DNA from: 2-02-FULL-55-14 sp964473365
GTDB taxonomy: Bacteria; Bacteroidota; Ignavibacteria; UBA10030
Reading direction: 5' to 3'
DNA length: 64,000 nucleotides
Assembly (NCBI GenBank): GCA_964473365.1
Contig: CAYYOV010000005.1
Location: forward strand, 1-64,000
The number at the start of each line of letters is the position of its first letter. Within the stretch, counting starts at the first letter, position 1. Under the pieces are notes generated by a model that saw only the letters and a list, made by a program, of their open reading frames with translations, had not been told where the DNA came from and made no database searches. The position numbers and the translations under genes were made by a program. Of this stretch, positions 1-9,476 are shown in pieces.

Positions 1-1152
1 GCGTTCTTCCTCATCGTGAAAAGCGCGAACAAACGGATCACGGTCGGTGCGGGTAGCGTGGTGAATGCACAGGAGATGAACGATGTCGGCGTGCCGTTGC
101 AGGCGGGATGGAATCTGGTCGGTAACCCGTTGCTGCGCGATATCGCCATCGACAGTCTCCAGGTGACCGGGCCAGCCATCATCCAGTCGCGTGCTGCCTT
201 CACCGGGACCGGCTTGGCCGGCGGTTGGGACATGAATCCCACCGTGCTGCGACAATGGGAGGGTCTCGCGATCCGCGTGAGCGCAGCAACGACGCTCTTG
301 TTCCGGACTATCGGAACGCAGCCAGGCCTGGCAGATCCGGAACCTCCTGTGGGCCGGCTGAGGATCTCCGAAGCCGTTGCGGATGAAGGGGCGGCGCGGA
401 GCTGGTTCATTCCGTTTGGGGCCTATCGGACCGACAACGAGATGACTGATCTCGGTGACGCGATCGGCATGGTGGTGGGTGCTGCGGATGGCGTCGATCG
501 GTTTGATCACTTCCAACCGCCGTTCGTCGGTGTTCGCAACATTGCTCTCTACTTCGACAACGAAGGGGAGGCCATGATGCAGGACATCAGGCCCATCAAT
601 GATCAAGGCGGAGTCTGGGAAATGAAGGTTGTGACGGGTGATGAAGGGGCAAAAGTACGCCTCAGCATTGGTGCTCCAGTAGTTCTGCCCGATCCGTCTT
701 TTGAGGCATTCCTGATCGACCTCGACCAGAAGATGGCCTACGATCTCAAGACGACATCGGAATGGACGATCAACTCGATGGGCGGTCGGCGCAATTTCCG
801 CGTCGTTGTCGGGCGGAAGGATTTCGTCGTGGAGCAAAGCGCAGGGATCGACCTGTATCCCAAGGACTTCCAGCTCTACGCGAACTATCCGAACCCATTC
901 AACCCGGAGACGATGATCCGGTATACAGTCGCTGATCGGTCGCAGAGGCTGTCAGTGAACCTGCGAGTGTACGACATGCTCGGCCGCGAGGTGGCAACGC
1001 TCGTCGACCGGATCCAAACGGCCGGGTACTACGAGGTACCATTCAACGGCGCAGGATTGTCCAGCGGTCCGTACTTCTACCGCTTGCAGATCACGGATGA
1101 AAGCGGGCGTGCGGTGTTCGCGCGTGTCCAGAAAATGGCGTTGATCAAATAA
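1..1152 (+). CDS. C-terminal part of a secreted protein with a type IX sorting domain
   Basis: The reading frame is open from base 1, so the 5' end of the gene lies outside the window; a GTG at 16 is not a convincing start. The last hundred or so residues form a type IX secretion system C-terminal sorting domain: the signature YPNPFNPETMIRY lies near bases 884-925, followed by VYDMLGREVATLVD and a final YFYRLQ strand pattern. Such domains direct export through the outer membrane by the Por/T9SS machinery and are then removed. The upstream part contains AGWNLVGNPL, a motif common in large surface proteins of this group, but gives no enzymatic clue. The cargo function is unknown. The domain call is firm; the mature role is not. 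Confidence 0.85.
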   Translation, partial: AFFLIVKSANKRITVGAGSVVNAQEMNDVGVPLQAGWNLVGNPLLRDIAIDSLQVTGPAIIQSRAAFTGTGLAGGWDMNPTVLRQWEGLAIRVSAATTLLFRTIGTQPGLADPEPPVGRLRISEAVADEGAARSWFIPFGAYRTDNEMTDLGDAIGMVVGAADGVDRFDHFQPPFVGVRNIALYFDNEGEAMMQDIRPINDQGGVWEMKVVTGDEGAKVRLSIGAPVVLPDPSFEAFLIDLDQKMAYDLKTTSEWTINSMGGRRNFRVVVGRKDFVVEQSAGIDLYPKDFQLYANYPNPFNPETMIRYTVADRSQRLSVNLRVYDMLGREVATLVDRIQTAGYYEVPFNGAGLSSGPYFYRLQITDESGRAVFARVQKMALIK

Positions 1153-1178
1153 AGGTCTTCCCGATCAAGGAGCTTCTC

Positions 1179-3683
1179 ATGAAACGATGGATGATTCTCG
1201 CTGCGGCGATGTGTGTTGCTGCGGTCGCCTTCAGCCAGGACCGGCGTGAATGGCCGCGCATTATGGTCATCTTCGATGAACGACTCGACGGTCAGGAATC
1301 CGATGGTCGGGCGGTGGCCGCGCGCATCGAGGAGCTCTTCCTTGAAAAGGGCTTCCGGCTGGTCGACAAGGCCCAGTTCGAGAACGTCACCGCACGGGAC
1401 ATCGCCCTCGCAGAAGGAAATCCGGCTCGGGCAAAAGAGATCGGGATGCGTTACGGCGCCGAACTGATCATCGTCGGAAAGGCCTCGGCGGTGCTGGAAG
1501 GCGAGAAGGAGTTCTACGGCGTCAAGAGCATCGAATACGCATCCAAGGGGGACGCAAAGGTCATTATCACCGACACGGGTGAGCTGATCGCCGTCAGTTC
1601 AAAGAACGCCAAGAAATCTGCCAGCGGACGATCGACGGCGGGAACGCTGGCCTTCCAGGCGCTCGCAGAAGCATTGGCCCCGGACCTCTACGTCAAGACG
1701 CGCATGAAGATCCTCGACGAATCAAAGACAACGAGGATCGTCCAGATCGCGCTTCTCGGCATCGATGCCAAGCTGTTGAGCGCCCTCGAACGATCATTGC
1801 CGACCGACCTCACGCGAATCGAGTCCTTGAGGCTTCGGTTCATGGAGAAGGACGGGGCCGTGTATGAAGCGACCATCGTCGGGTCGCTCGACGATCTTCG
1901 TGCGGAACTGGCCAGTCGGGACGACCTCGTCATCATCGGGGTGACAGGCTCGCGCATCGACCTCAGCACGAAGGAGAATGTCGACAGAGCAAAGGGTTCC
2001 TCGGTGGTCACAAGTCCGCTGGAGATCACGGACTTCAGCGTCGAGAACGTCTTTCCGTCGCAGGTGAACTACTACGCCTACAATCCGCTGGCGACGATCA
2101 CGATCGAGAATTCGGCCAAGACGGCGATCAAGAATGTCAAAGTGTCGATCATGATTCCCGGCTACATGAATCTCGCGTCCGAGGAGATCGTGCCCTCCAT
2201 CGAGGCGGGGGCCAAACAGTCGTTCAAGCTCCCGGCGACCCTCGATTCCAAGCAACTCTACGGGTTGAACGCGAATGCTGCGGCGCAGGCCAAAGTGGAA
2301 CTGAGCTACGTCCATGCGAACCAGCCGCAGACACGGAGCCTCGTCAAGCCCGTGACAATCTACAGCCGCAATACGATCTCGTGGAAACGAGGGGAATCGG
2401 TCGGTGCGTTCGTCACCCAAACGGACGAGGCCGTCGTGAACTTTTCACGATTCGTCGTTGGGTCGCTCGCTGGGAACGAGAAACTGCAGTCGAAGCTCCC
2501 CAGGAACGTCGTGAACGCCATGGCGGTGTGGAACGGCATCCGGGCCTATGGCATTGCGTACGTCAGTGATCCGTGGAAGCAGGCCGAAGGTGACATTCTG
2601 GACCTCATCCAATATCCGCGCGAGACGTTGGCATCGAAAACGGGCGACTGCGATGATTCGTCCGTACTGCTGGCGGCATGCCTGGAGAACATCGGGGTTC
2701 GGACGAAGTTCCTTGCGACGAACGATCACATCTTCATCATGTTCGATACCGACCTGGCCGCGAAGAACGGCTTTATGGTGAGCCAGAACGAGAAGGATTA
2801 TGTCGTCCATGAAGGGACGATCTGGGTGCCCCTGGAAACGACGATGATCACCAAGCCCTTTGTGGAGGCGTGGAAAACGGGGGCGGAGGAATACTACGCG
2901 AACGCAAGTGGGGGAGAAGGGAAACTAGAGATCATCGACACCCGCAAGGCGCAGGCGGCCTTTCCACCGGCGAACCTTCCTGCGGGGAAGGCGATCGCCA
3001 CACCACCAGCAGACCGGATCGCCACCCTCGCGATCCAGGACCTTGCCGACTATGAGTATCAGCAGAGCCAGTTCATCGGCCAGCAGTCGGCGAACTTGGC
3101 GGCGGATGTGACGCCCGAGGGGAAGAACAAGGCCGCCATCTTTCGGGCGAAGGCGGGAGAATACGATGCTGCGATCTCGCTGCTTCAAGGTGTGAACACG
3201 GCCGGTGCGTACAACACCCTCGGCAATATCTATATCCTGCGCAACGAGCTTCCGCAAGCACAAGAGCAATTCCAAAAGAGCCTCGCGCTGAGCGACGCCG
3301 ATGGAGGGGTGTATCTCAACTTCGGCCTCGCCCGCTACCTGTCAGGCTCGACGGAGGATGCGGTCGAATCGTTCCAGGTTGCGATGTCCAAGTTTGACAC
3401 GCCGGAAAAGGCCCTGGAAGTGCTTGGGCTCGACAAGATCCAGGCTGCTCTGGGCATGCGCGGGGCGCAACAGGGCGCACGCCAGGTATCGAAGAATGAA
3501 TTGTTCGACCTGCTGAATCAATCGCTCAAGAGCCTCCCCGATAAGAAGGAGACTTCGACACAGGCATATCGGGTCCGTCAAAAGTACAAGAATGAACAGA
3601 ATCGGTTTGTGTTCGGAGGCCGGCGCGGTGCGGACCCGACACAGATCGCCAGCATCAAGGAGTATTTGTACTGGAAGGACTAG
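1179..3683 (+). CDS. Secreted multidomain protein: CsgG-like start, transglutaminase-like core, TPR end
   Basis: 834 residues with a clear signal peptide (hydrophobic AAAMCVAAVAFSQ ending near residue 20), so exported. Residues about 25-170 resemble the CsgG/LPP20-like fold (MVIFDERL start, GAELIIVGKA). Residues about 275-400 look like an immunoglobulin or CARDB-type segment. A transglutaminase-like core follows, with TGDCDDSS (Cys491), NDH (His517) and Asp523 as candidate catalytic residues. Residues about 640-745 hold tetratricopeptide-like repeats (YNTLGNIYILRNELPQAQ). It starts 26 bases after the T9SS protein, with AAGGAG ahead of the ATG, and is followed by a terminator. I do not recognise a named family with this whole arrangement; a cell-surface peptidase or crosslinking role is inference. 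Confidence 0.75.
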   Translation: MKRWMILAAAMCVAAVAFSQDRREWPRIMVIFDERLDGQESDGRAVAARIEELFLEKGFRLVDKAQFENVTARDIALAEGNPARAKEIGMRYGAELIIVGKASAVLEGEKEFYGVKSIEYASKGDAKVIITDTGELIAVSSKNAKKSASGRSTAGTLAFQALAEALAPDLYVKTRMKILDESKTTRIVQIALLGIDAKLLSALERSLPTDLTRIESLRLRFMEKDGAVYEATIVGSLDDLRAELASRDDLVIIGVTGSRIDLSTKENVDRAKGSSVVTSPLEITDFSVENVFPSQVNYYAYNPLATITIENSAKTAIKNVKVSIMIPGYMNLASEEIVPSIEAGAKQSFKLPATLDSKQLYGLNANAAAQAKVELSYVHANQPQTRSLVKPVTIYSRNTISWKRGESVGAFVTQTDEAVVNFSRFVVGSLAGNEKLQSKLPRNVVNAMAVWNGIRAYGIAYVSDPWKQAEGDILDLIQYPRETLASKTGDCDDSSVLLAACLENIGVRTKFLATNDHIFIMFDTDLAAKNGFMVSQNEKDYVVHEGTIWVPLETTMITKPFVEAWKTGAEEYYANASGGEGKLEIIDTRKAQAAFPPANLPAGKAIATPPADRIATLAIQDLADYEYQQSQFIGQQSANLAADVTPEGKNKAAIFRAKAGEYDAAISLLQGVNTAGAYNTLGNIYILRNELPQAQEQFQKSLALSDADGGVYLNFGLARYLSGSTEDAVESFQVAMSKFDTPEKALEVLGLDKIQAALGMRGAQQGARQVSKNELFDLLNQSLKSLPDKKETSTQAYRVRQKYKNEQNRFVFGGRRGADPTQIASIKEYLYWKD

Positions 3684-3713
3684 AAGGACTGCCACGCATC
3701 TTCGGATCAAACC

Positions 3714-3739
3714 AGAAAGCCCGCCTCGGCGGGCTTTCT
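3714..3739 (+). terminator. Rho-independent type hairpin after the 1179-3683 gene
   Basis: Perfect 12-base inverted repeat, AGAAAGCCCGCC and GGCGGGCTTTCT, enclosing TC, 31 bases past the stop codon. The arm carries its own A/T-rich foot (AGAAA/TTTCT), so it could act in both directions. Confidence 0.8.
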
Positions 3740-3753
3740 GCGTATCGTCCAAA

Positions 3754-3784
3754 TTGATACTCCTTCGCGATTTGGCTACATTGT
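3754..3784 (+). promoter_or_regulatory. Promoter for der
   Basis: TTGATA at 3754-3759, a 17-base spacer, then TACATTGT at 3777-3784, which fits the TTG-N20-TAnnTT pattern seen at six other sites in the window. It lies just after a terminator and 21 bases before the der start codon. Confidence 0.6.
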
Positions 3785-3805
3785 CGTATCCATTCGCTCC
3801 TGCCG

Positions 3806-5128
3806 ATGTCTTCCTCCGACCCTCGCATACCGATCGTAGCTATCGTTGGCCGCCCCAATGTGGGCAAATCCACGCTCTTTAATCGTCTCATCGGAGAGCG
3901 GGATGCCATTGTTTTCGACACACCGGGCGTGACCCGTGACAGAAAATACGGGACGGTGGAATGGGCAGGCCGGACATTCACGGTGATCGACACGGGCGGG
4001 TACGTGCCCCGATCCGACGACGTCTTCGAAGAGGCGATCAGGGAGCAGGCCCACCTTGCGATCGAGGAGGCCGATGCGGTAGCTTTCGTGGTCGACGCAA
4101 TCACAGGCTTGACGCCCCTTGACAAAGAGCTTGCTGACATCCTCCGCACCTCAGAAAAGCCCATCTATCTCGCCGTCAACAAGGTTGACTCGCAGCGGCG
4201 CGATCAGGAACACGCTGAATTCTACAGCCTCGGGCTTGGAACGCCGCACTCCATCGCGGCCTTGGGTGGCCGTGCCATCGGCGATTTCCTGGATGTGGTG
4301 ACCTCCGGCTTCGCCAAGCGGGTACGGGTCCCCAAGGACAAACGTCTAAAGCTCGCGATCGTCGGCAAGCCGAACGTTGGGAAATCATCGTTGGTGAACG
4401 CACTGCTCGGAAAACGGCGGCAAGTAGTGACGGCCGTTCCCGGAACGACGCGCGATCCGATCGATGCGGTCCTCCAGTTCCAGGGGGAAGAGGTGGTCCT
4501 TGTGGACACGGCGGGTCTGCGCAAACGGTCGAAGATCGAGGAGAGCATCGAATTCTACAGCGCACTCCGGACGCTGAAGGCATTGGACCGGTGTGACGTC
4601 GCCGTGATCCTGCTGGACGGAGCGCAAGGCGTCGACAAGCAGGACGTCCACATTGTCGATGAGGTCGTGACACGCCATCGCTCGGCGGTCATCGCCGTCA
4701 ATAAATGGGACCTGGTCGAAAAGGAGACCAATACCGCTCTCCAGTATGAGCGGGCCATCAGAGACCGACTCGGATTGCATGAGCATTTTCCGATGGTCTT
4801 CGTTTCGGCGCTCACCCGGCAACGCGTGACGAAAGTGATCGAACAGGCGAAGGTGGTCGATGTGGAACAACGTCGCAAGATCACGACGAGCAAGCTGAAC
4901 AAGCTGTTGATGGCGGATATCGAAGCGACGCCGCCGTCAGCGAAAGGCCCCAAGGAGGTCCGCATCAAGTATGTGACCCAGGTGAAGACAGCACCACCGC
5001 TATTTGCCTTCTTCTGCAACGAGCCGAAACTTGTCCAAGAGAACTACCGGCGCTTCCTGGAGAACCGTATCCGCCATCATTTCGGGTTTGCGGGTGTGCC
5101 GTTCGGCATCACCTTCCGGGCCAAGTGA
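3806..5128 (+). CDS. der: Ribosome-associated GTPase Der (EngA)
   Basis: 440 residues, the usual length for Der, an essential GTPase with two G domains in tandem that helps assemble the 50S ribosomal subunit. The first G domain has GRPNVGKST from residue 15, DTPGVTRD, DTGG and NKVD; the second has GKPNVGKSS from residue 187, DTAGLRK and NKWD. A KH-like RNA-binding domain fills the C-terminal 80 residues. The ATG at 3806 lies directly before the conserved IVAIVGRPNV strand. No Shine-Dalgarno sequence is visible. A promoter and an upstream terminator make it the first gene of a new unit that continues into upp. Confidence 0.97.
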   Translation: MSSSDPRIPIVAIVGRPNVGKSTLFNRLIGERDAIVFDTPGVTRDRKYGTVEWAGRTFTVIDTGGYVPRSDDVFEEAIREQAHLAIEEADAVAFVVDAITGLTPLDKELADILRTSEKPIYLAVNKVDSQRRDQEHAEFYSLGLGTPHSIAALGGRAIGDFLDVVTSGFAKRVRVPKDKRLKLAIVGKPNVGKSSLVNALLGKRRQVVTAVPGTTRDPIDAVLQFQGEEVVLVDTAGLRKRSKIEESIEFYSALRTLKALDRCDVAVILLDGAQGVDKQDVHIVDEVVTRHRSAVIAVNKWDLVEKETNTALQYERAIRDRLGLHEHFPMVFVSALTRQRVTKVIEQAKVVDVEQRRKITTSKLNKLLMADIEATPPSAKGPKEVRIKYVTQVKTAPPLFAFFCNEPKLVQENYRRFLENRIRHHFGFAGVPFGITFRAK

Positions 5129-5137
5129 TCACCCATC

Positions 5138-5779
5138 GTGAACGTCGCCATGCCTCCACATGTACATGTGATCCGACATCCCTTCGTTCAGCGGGATGTG
5201 ACCATCCTGCGGGACCGTCGCACCCCGAGTCCGCAATTCCGTTCCGTATTGCGGCGTACGGCTACGCTCATGGCCTACGAAGTGACGAAGGACCTGCCGG
5301 TGCGGCGCATTCGCGTTCGTACGCCGCTTGAATCGACGGTTGGCACGGCCGTCAAACCTGCGATCGTGCTTGTCCCGATCCTTCGGGCCGGACTAGGCAT
5401 GGTCGGCGGATTTGTCGAGGTCATCCCCGATGCCCGCGTCGGCCACATCGGTCTGTATCGCGATGAAGAGACTCTCCAGCCGGTTGACTACTATTTCAAA
5501 GTGCCGAGGCAGCTCGGCAAGGCGTTCGTCCTCGTTCTCGACCCCATGCTGGCCACTGGTGGGAGCGCCGTCGCGGCGATCACGTTTCTGAAGGCCAAGG
5601 GAGCGCGATCGATTCGCTTCGTCTCCCTGGTTGCGTCTCCTCGCGGGGTGCGCGCCCTTCAACGTGCCCATCCCGACGTCCCGATCTACACCTGTGCCCT
5701 CGACAGAACCTTGAACGAGCACGGCTACATCCTCCCTGGCCTCGGTGACGCCGGCGACCGAATGTTCGGGACGGAATGA
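5138..5779 (+). CDS. upp: Uracil phosphoribosyltransferase
   Basis: Makes UMP from uracil and PRPP in pyrimidine salvage. The PRPP-binding loop DPMLATGGS is at residues 135-143, PILRAGLGM lies earlier, and the C-terminal uracil-binding end GDAGDRMFGTE is intact. 213 residues from GTG 5138; an in-frame ATG at 5150 would remove four residues and is an equally good start. It begins nine bases after der, with no visible Shine-Dalgarno sequence, and its stop overlaps the next start (ATGA). Family identity is secure. Confidence 0.95.
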   Translation: MNVAMPPHVHVIRHPFVQRDVTILRDRRTPSPQFRSVLRRTATLMAYEVTKDLPVRRIRVRTPLESTVGTAVKPAIVLVPILRAGLGMVGGFVEVIPDARVGHIGLYRDEETLQPVDYYFKVPRQLGKAFVLVLDPMLATGGSAVAAITFLKAKGARSIRFVSLVASPRGVRALQRAHPDVPIYTCALDRTLNEHGYILPGLGDAGDRMFGTE

Positions 5780-6825
5780 CACGCTTCCTGCTCACGTTCG
5801 TCGCCTGCATCATTGGCGTCAGTCCGCTCTTGTCGCAACGCAGTCCCGCTGCAGAGGCGTTGCTCTTGCAAGGTCTGGAGTCGGCCGTGCGGCACGACTA
5901 TGCTGCCGCGCGGGTAGCATTTGATTCCGCCTCCCGACTCGATCGTTCCGATCCTGCGGGCCTGGTTTTATTGGCCGGAATGATGCAACAATCGGCAGAA
6001 GATCTGAGCGCTCCCTTTGACCGGCGAGTATTCGATTCCCTCTTGACTCAGGCGGAGGTTCGTTCGACCTCCGGATCAGCATCGGAGACCGGCGACAGTC
6101 ACCTGTGGCGTTCGACGGCGCGTGGGATGCTGTCGGTCGTCGAAGCCCAATCGGGTGAGTGGATGGCTGCGATCCGCGATGCGCTAGCTTCAGCATCGGA
6201 GGGCACATCGGCGCTCAAGAGCGACCCGGACCTGGTAGACGCCGGTTTACCCCTCGGGAACTACTTGTATTGGCGGTCCCGGAAGACGGAAGCCCTTCGG
6301 TGGCTTCCCTTCGTATCGGATGATCGTTCTGAAGGCATTCGCTTGCTCGAACGCTGCGCCGAGGAAGGGCGGTATCATCGATGGGCATCGGTTAGTAGCC
6401 TGATCTGGATCTTGCATGATGCGGGCGAGCTGGACCGCGCCGAACAATGGGCGCGGACCGGGCTGTCTGCATTCCCGGGCAACCGCACCTTCCTGGCGGG
6501 GCTGGCGATGGTATTGGAGACCCGTCGCTCGTTTGCGGAGGCTTCGCACGCTTGGCGAAAGGTTGCCGAATCGTTGCAACTCGATAGAAATGCAGGCTCG
6601 TATGCGGTCTTCTCTGCACTCGTGAACCAGCTTCGTTGTGCGTCGTCCGCCGGAGAACTCCTGACAGCTCAGCGGCTCGTCAGAGAGATCCTTCCGCCGT
6701 CGGTCTCGGACGTCCCTCAGCCGATCCACCGCCGGCTTGAAGCGAAGACAAAAGAATGGGAGCGTTTGCGGGCAGGGGTCGCAGGCCGCTCAGGGCTCTC
6801 GGCCCCACACCCAGGATCGCGCTAG
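5776..6825 (+). CDS. Exported TPR-like protein of unknown function
   Basis: 349 residues beginning with a signal peptide (FLLTFVACIIGVSPLLSQ, cleavage near residue 20). The rest is alpha-helical with loosely repeated units such as AAEALLLQGLESAVRHDYAA and LAGLAMVLETRRSFAEAS, which suggests a tetratricopeptide-like solenoid for binding partner proteins in the periplasm. No catalytic motif is visible. Its start overlaps the upp stop by four bases, so it is probably translated by coupling to upp. It sits between upp and the stringent-response gene, but that context gives no function. Confidence 0.6.
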   Translation: MTRFLLTFVACIIGVSPLLSQRSPAAEALLLQGLESAVRHDYAAARVAFDSASRLDRSDPAGLVLLAGMMQQSAEDLSAPFDRRVFDSLLTQAEVRSTSGSASETGDSHLWRSTARGMLSVVEAQSGEWMAAIRDALASASEGTSALKSDPDLVDAGLPLGNYLYWRSRKTEALRWLPFVSDDRSEGIRLLERCAEEGRYHRWASVSSLIWILHDAGELDRAEQWARTGLSAFPGNRTFLAGLAMVLETRRSFAEASHAWRKVAESLQLDRNAGSYAVFSALVNQLRCASSAGELLTAQRLVREILPPSVSDVPQPIHRRLEAKTKEWERLRAGVAGRSGLSAPHPGSR

Positions 6826-6846
6826 AAGGCGGTCTGTCGTGCGTTC

Positions 6847-9033
6847 ATGATCTCCAACGGTCCATACCCCAAAAAGCTTGAGGATCTTCTCGTCGCCTGC
6901 CGCAAATACCTGCGGACGGTGAATGAAGACTTGATCCGCCGTGCCTTTGCGATGTCGGTCGAGGCGCACAAGCATGACCTGCGCGCCTCAGGCGAGCCGT
7001 ACTTCCTCCACCCCTATGAAGTGGCGCTTGTAGTGGCCAAAGAGATCGCGCTCGACGACGTATCCGTGGCGGCCGCGCTCCTGCATGATGTCGTCGAAGA
7101 CACGCGCTTCGAGCTGAAGGACATCCGAGCGGAGTTTGGCGACACGGTGGCTGATATCGTCGACGGTGCGACGAAGATCACCGACATCTTCGAAAGCCAT
7201 GAAGTGCGGCAAGCAGAGAGCTACCGTAAGCTGCTCTTGTCGATGGTCAATGACATCCGGGTCATGCTCATCAAGTTTGCCGACCGCCTCCACAACATGC
7301 GGACGCTGGAATACCTGCCTCCGGAAAAGCGTGAGCGTCTCGCCCGCGAAACGTTGGAGATCTATGCCCCCTTCGCGCATCGGTTCGGCCTGGCGAAGAT
7401 CAAGTGGGAGCTGGAGGACCTTGCATTCAAGCACCTCCATCGGACCGAGTACGAATTGATCGTCCGCCAACTGAAAGCGACCCGCCGCCAGCGCGAGCAC
7501 TATATCACGCAGTTCGTCCAGCCGATCCGCAAGCGGCTCGATTCCGTCGGATTGACATTCGAGATCGAAGGCCGGCCGAAGCACCTGATGAGCATTTACA
7601 ACAAGATGCAGCGGCGCGCGAAACCGCTCGACGAGATCTACGACCTGTTCGCGGTACGGTTGGTCCTCGACACGAAGGACAACAACGACTGCTTCCTGGC
7701 ATACGGAGTCGTTACAGAGATCTACAAGCCGATCCCGGAACGGTTCAAAGACTATATCTCCGTACCGAAGAAGAACGGGTATCAGTCGATCCATACGACG
7801 GTGGTTGGCCCGGACGGCCGACTGGTGGAGGTCCAGATCCGCACGGCCGGCATGCACGACGTTGCCGAACGTGGCGTAGCAGCGCATTGGATGTACAAAG
7901 AAGGAAAGACGACCCTCGACAAGGAGCTGGAAAGCTGGGTCAACTGGGTCCGCGAGTTGTTCGAGCAAAAGGATGAGCAGACGCCGCGCGAGCTGATCGA
8001 GAGCTTCCGGCTGAACCTGTACCAGGATGAGATCTACCTCTTCACGCCCAAGGGTGATCTGAAGATCGTGCCTCGGAATGCCACGCCGATCGATTTCGCA
8101 TTCGAGATCCATTCCAACGTCGGCTTCCATTGCATCGGTGCGAAGGTGAACGGTCGTATCGTTCCCCTGAATACGCAGTTGCGGTCGGGCGATCAGGTGG
8201 AGATCATCACGAGCAAGAACCAGAAGCCGAACCCCGACTGGGAGCAGATCGTCGTTACGCACAAGGCCAAGTCGGCCATCCGCCGTTGGGTGCGGGAAGA
8301 AAGCCGCAAGCAGGCCGAAACGGGACGGGAGTTATTCGACCGCAAACTGAAGCGTGCGAAGCTGCATGTCAACGAGGACGAGCTGACAAAGTATATCCAT
8401 ACCCTCCGGTATGAGAACCTGGGCCACTTCTATCGTGAGGTGGGTGCCGGACACGTAGAGGTGGATGCGCTGATCGAACAGCTCGAGATGCGCCAAAAAC
8501 GACCGGTCGGAGAGCAGAAGGGCCTTCCCGAGGAGCCAGAGACGCTCTTCAACAAGTTCCTGTCGAGCGCCCGAGAGATCGCCAGCGGCATCAGCATGTT
8601 CGGTGCGACCGACAATTTTATGCACCAGTATGCGAAGTGCTGTAACCCAATCCCTGGGGACGAGATCGTTGGGTTCATTACGACCGGAGAAGGGATCAAG
8701 ATCCATCGGAAAGACTGTCGCAACATCGTATCATTGCGGCTCGCCGAGAGTGCGCGGATCGTGGAGGTGAGCTGGCCTACAGCCTCGGAGGCGGAGTTCA
8801 TCGCTGCCGTCCACATCTCCGGGAAGGACCGCCCTGGACTCTTGAGTGACGTAACACATGCCATCTCAACGTTCCAAAACACCAACATCCGTAGTGTGAA
8901 CATGGATTCAAAAGGCCCGATCTTCGACGGTCAAGTGATCCTTCATGTCCGGGACACGGAGCATCTGAATCGCGTTCTGGACAAGATCAGGAAGGTCCCC
9001 GGCATCATGGATGTGGAGCGTTTCGTCGGATGA
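6847..9033 (+). CDS. rsh: Bifunctional (p)ppGpp synthetase/hydrolase (RelA/SpoT homologue)
   Basis: 728 residues, full length. The order is HD hydrolase domain (HDVVEDT with His80-Asp81; FADRLHNMRTL), synthetase domain (RFKDYIS at residues 299-305, GYQSIHTTV, EVQIRT), TGS domain (FTPKGDLK, PIDFAF), a conserved cysteine region (YAKCCNPIPGD, HRKDCRN) and a C-terminal ACT domain. The RFKD form is the type found in bifunctional enzymes, and the HD residues are intact, so both making and degrading the alarmone is expected. It controls the stringent response. The stop overlaps ruvX by four bases. Confidence 0.96.
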   Translation: MISNGPYPKKLEDLLVACRKYLRTVNEDLIRRAFAMSVEAHKHDLRASGEPYFLHPYEVALVVAKEIALDDVSVAAALLHDVVEDTRFELKDIRAEFGDTVADIVDGATKITDIFESHEVRQAESYRKLLLSMVNDIRVMLIKFADRLHNMRTLEYLPPEKRERLARETLEIYAPFAHRFGLAKIKWELEDLAFKHLHRTEYELIVRQLKATRRQREHYITQFVQPIRKRLDSVGLTFEIEGRPKHLMSIYNKMQRRAKPLDEIYDLFAVRLVLDTKDNNDCFLAYGVVTEIYKPIPERFKDYISVPKKNGYQSIHTTVVGPDGRLVEVQIRTAGMHDVAERGVAAHWMYKEGKTTLDKELESWVNWVRELFEQKDEQTPRELIESFRLNLYQDEIYLFTPKGDLKIVPRNATPIDFAFEIHSNVGFHCIGAKVNGRIVPLNTQLRSGDQVEIITSKNQKPNPDWEQIVVTHKAKSAIRRWVREESRKQAETGRELFDRKLKRAKLHVNEDELTKYIHTLRYENLGHFYREVGAGHVEVDALIEQLEMRQKRPVGEQKGLPEEPETLFNKFLSSAREIASGISMFGATDNFMHQYAKCCNPIPGDEIVGFITTGEGIKIHRKDCRNIVSLRLAESARIVEVSWPTASEAEFIAAVHISGKDRPGLLSDVTHAISTFQNTNIRSVNMDSKGPIFDGQVILHVRDTEHLNRVLDKIRKVPGIMDVERFVG

Positions 9034-9476
9034 ACGCAGCTACTGGACCTGAGCGCATCCTGGGGGTCGATGTGGGCACCCGCCGGATCGGACTGGCCCT
9101 TAGCGACCTCCTGGGTATCACGGCACAGCCGATACCTGCGGTCGAACCCACGGAAGCAGGCTGGAAGGCGCTTGCCGAACTGATCGCGAGGGAATCGATC
9201 CGGCTCGTCGTTGTCGGTCTGCCGCTGAACCTGAAAGGGGAACGGGGCAAGGCAGTCGATTTCGTCGATGCGTTCTGCCAACGATTGACCGCAATGACCG
9301 GTGTGGAGGTCCTGGAATGGGACGAGCGATTCACCACTGCAATGGCCCAGCGGTCGATGCGTGCGGCGGCGACGAAGAAGCAACGTGAGAAGCGGGACGG
9401 AACCCTGGATTCGATGGCAGCGGCCATTCTTTTGCAAAGCTACCTTGACAGCACCAAACACTCCCGCGTCTGCTGA
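9030..9476 (+). CDS. ruvX: Putative Holliday junction resolvase YqgF/RuvX
   Basis: 148 residues of the YqgF fold, an RNase H-like nuclease implicated in Holliday junction resolution and in 16S rRNA 5' processing. The first catalytic Asp lies in LGVDVGTRRIG, the GLPLNLKGERG strand and EWDERFTT follow, and the last Asp is in DSMAAAILL. Its ATG overlaps the rsh stop (ATGA), so it is coupled to rsh. The 3' end probably overlaps the start of mtgA. Confidence 0.93.
   Translation: MNAATGPERILGVDVGTRRIGLALSDLLGITAQPIPAVEPTEAGWKALAELIARESIRLVVVGLPLNLKGERGKAVDFVDAFCQRLTAMTGVEVLEWDERFTTAMAQRSMRAAATKKQREKRDGTLDSMAAAILLQSYLDSTKHSRVC

Noticed and set aside
6988..8262. Long - strand open frames such as 6988-8262, 13603-15033, 30887-32560, 38667-39695 and 61466-63139
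   Set aside because: Each is opposite a recognised gene (rsh, rpsA, dnaE, prfB, pnp) in the same codon phase relation, without signal, domain or promoter.
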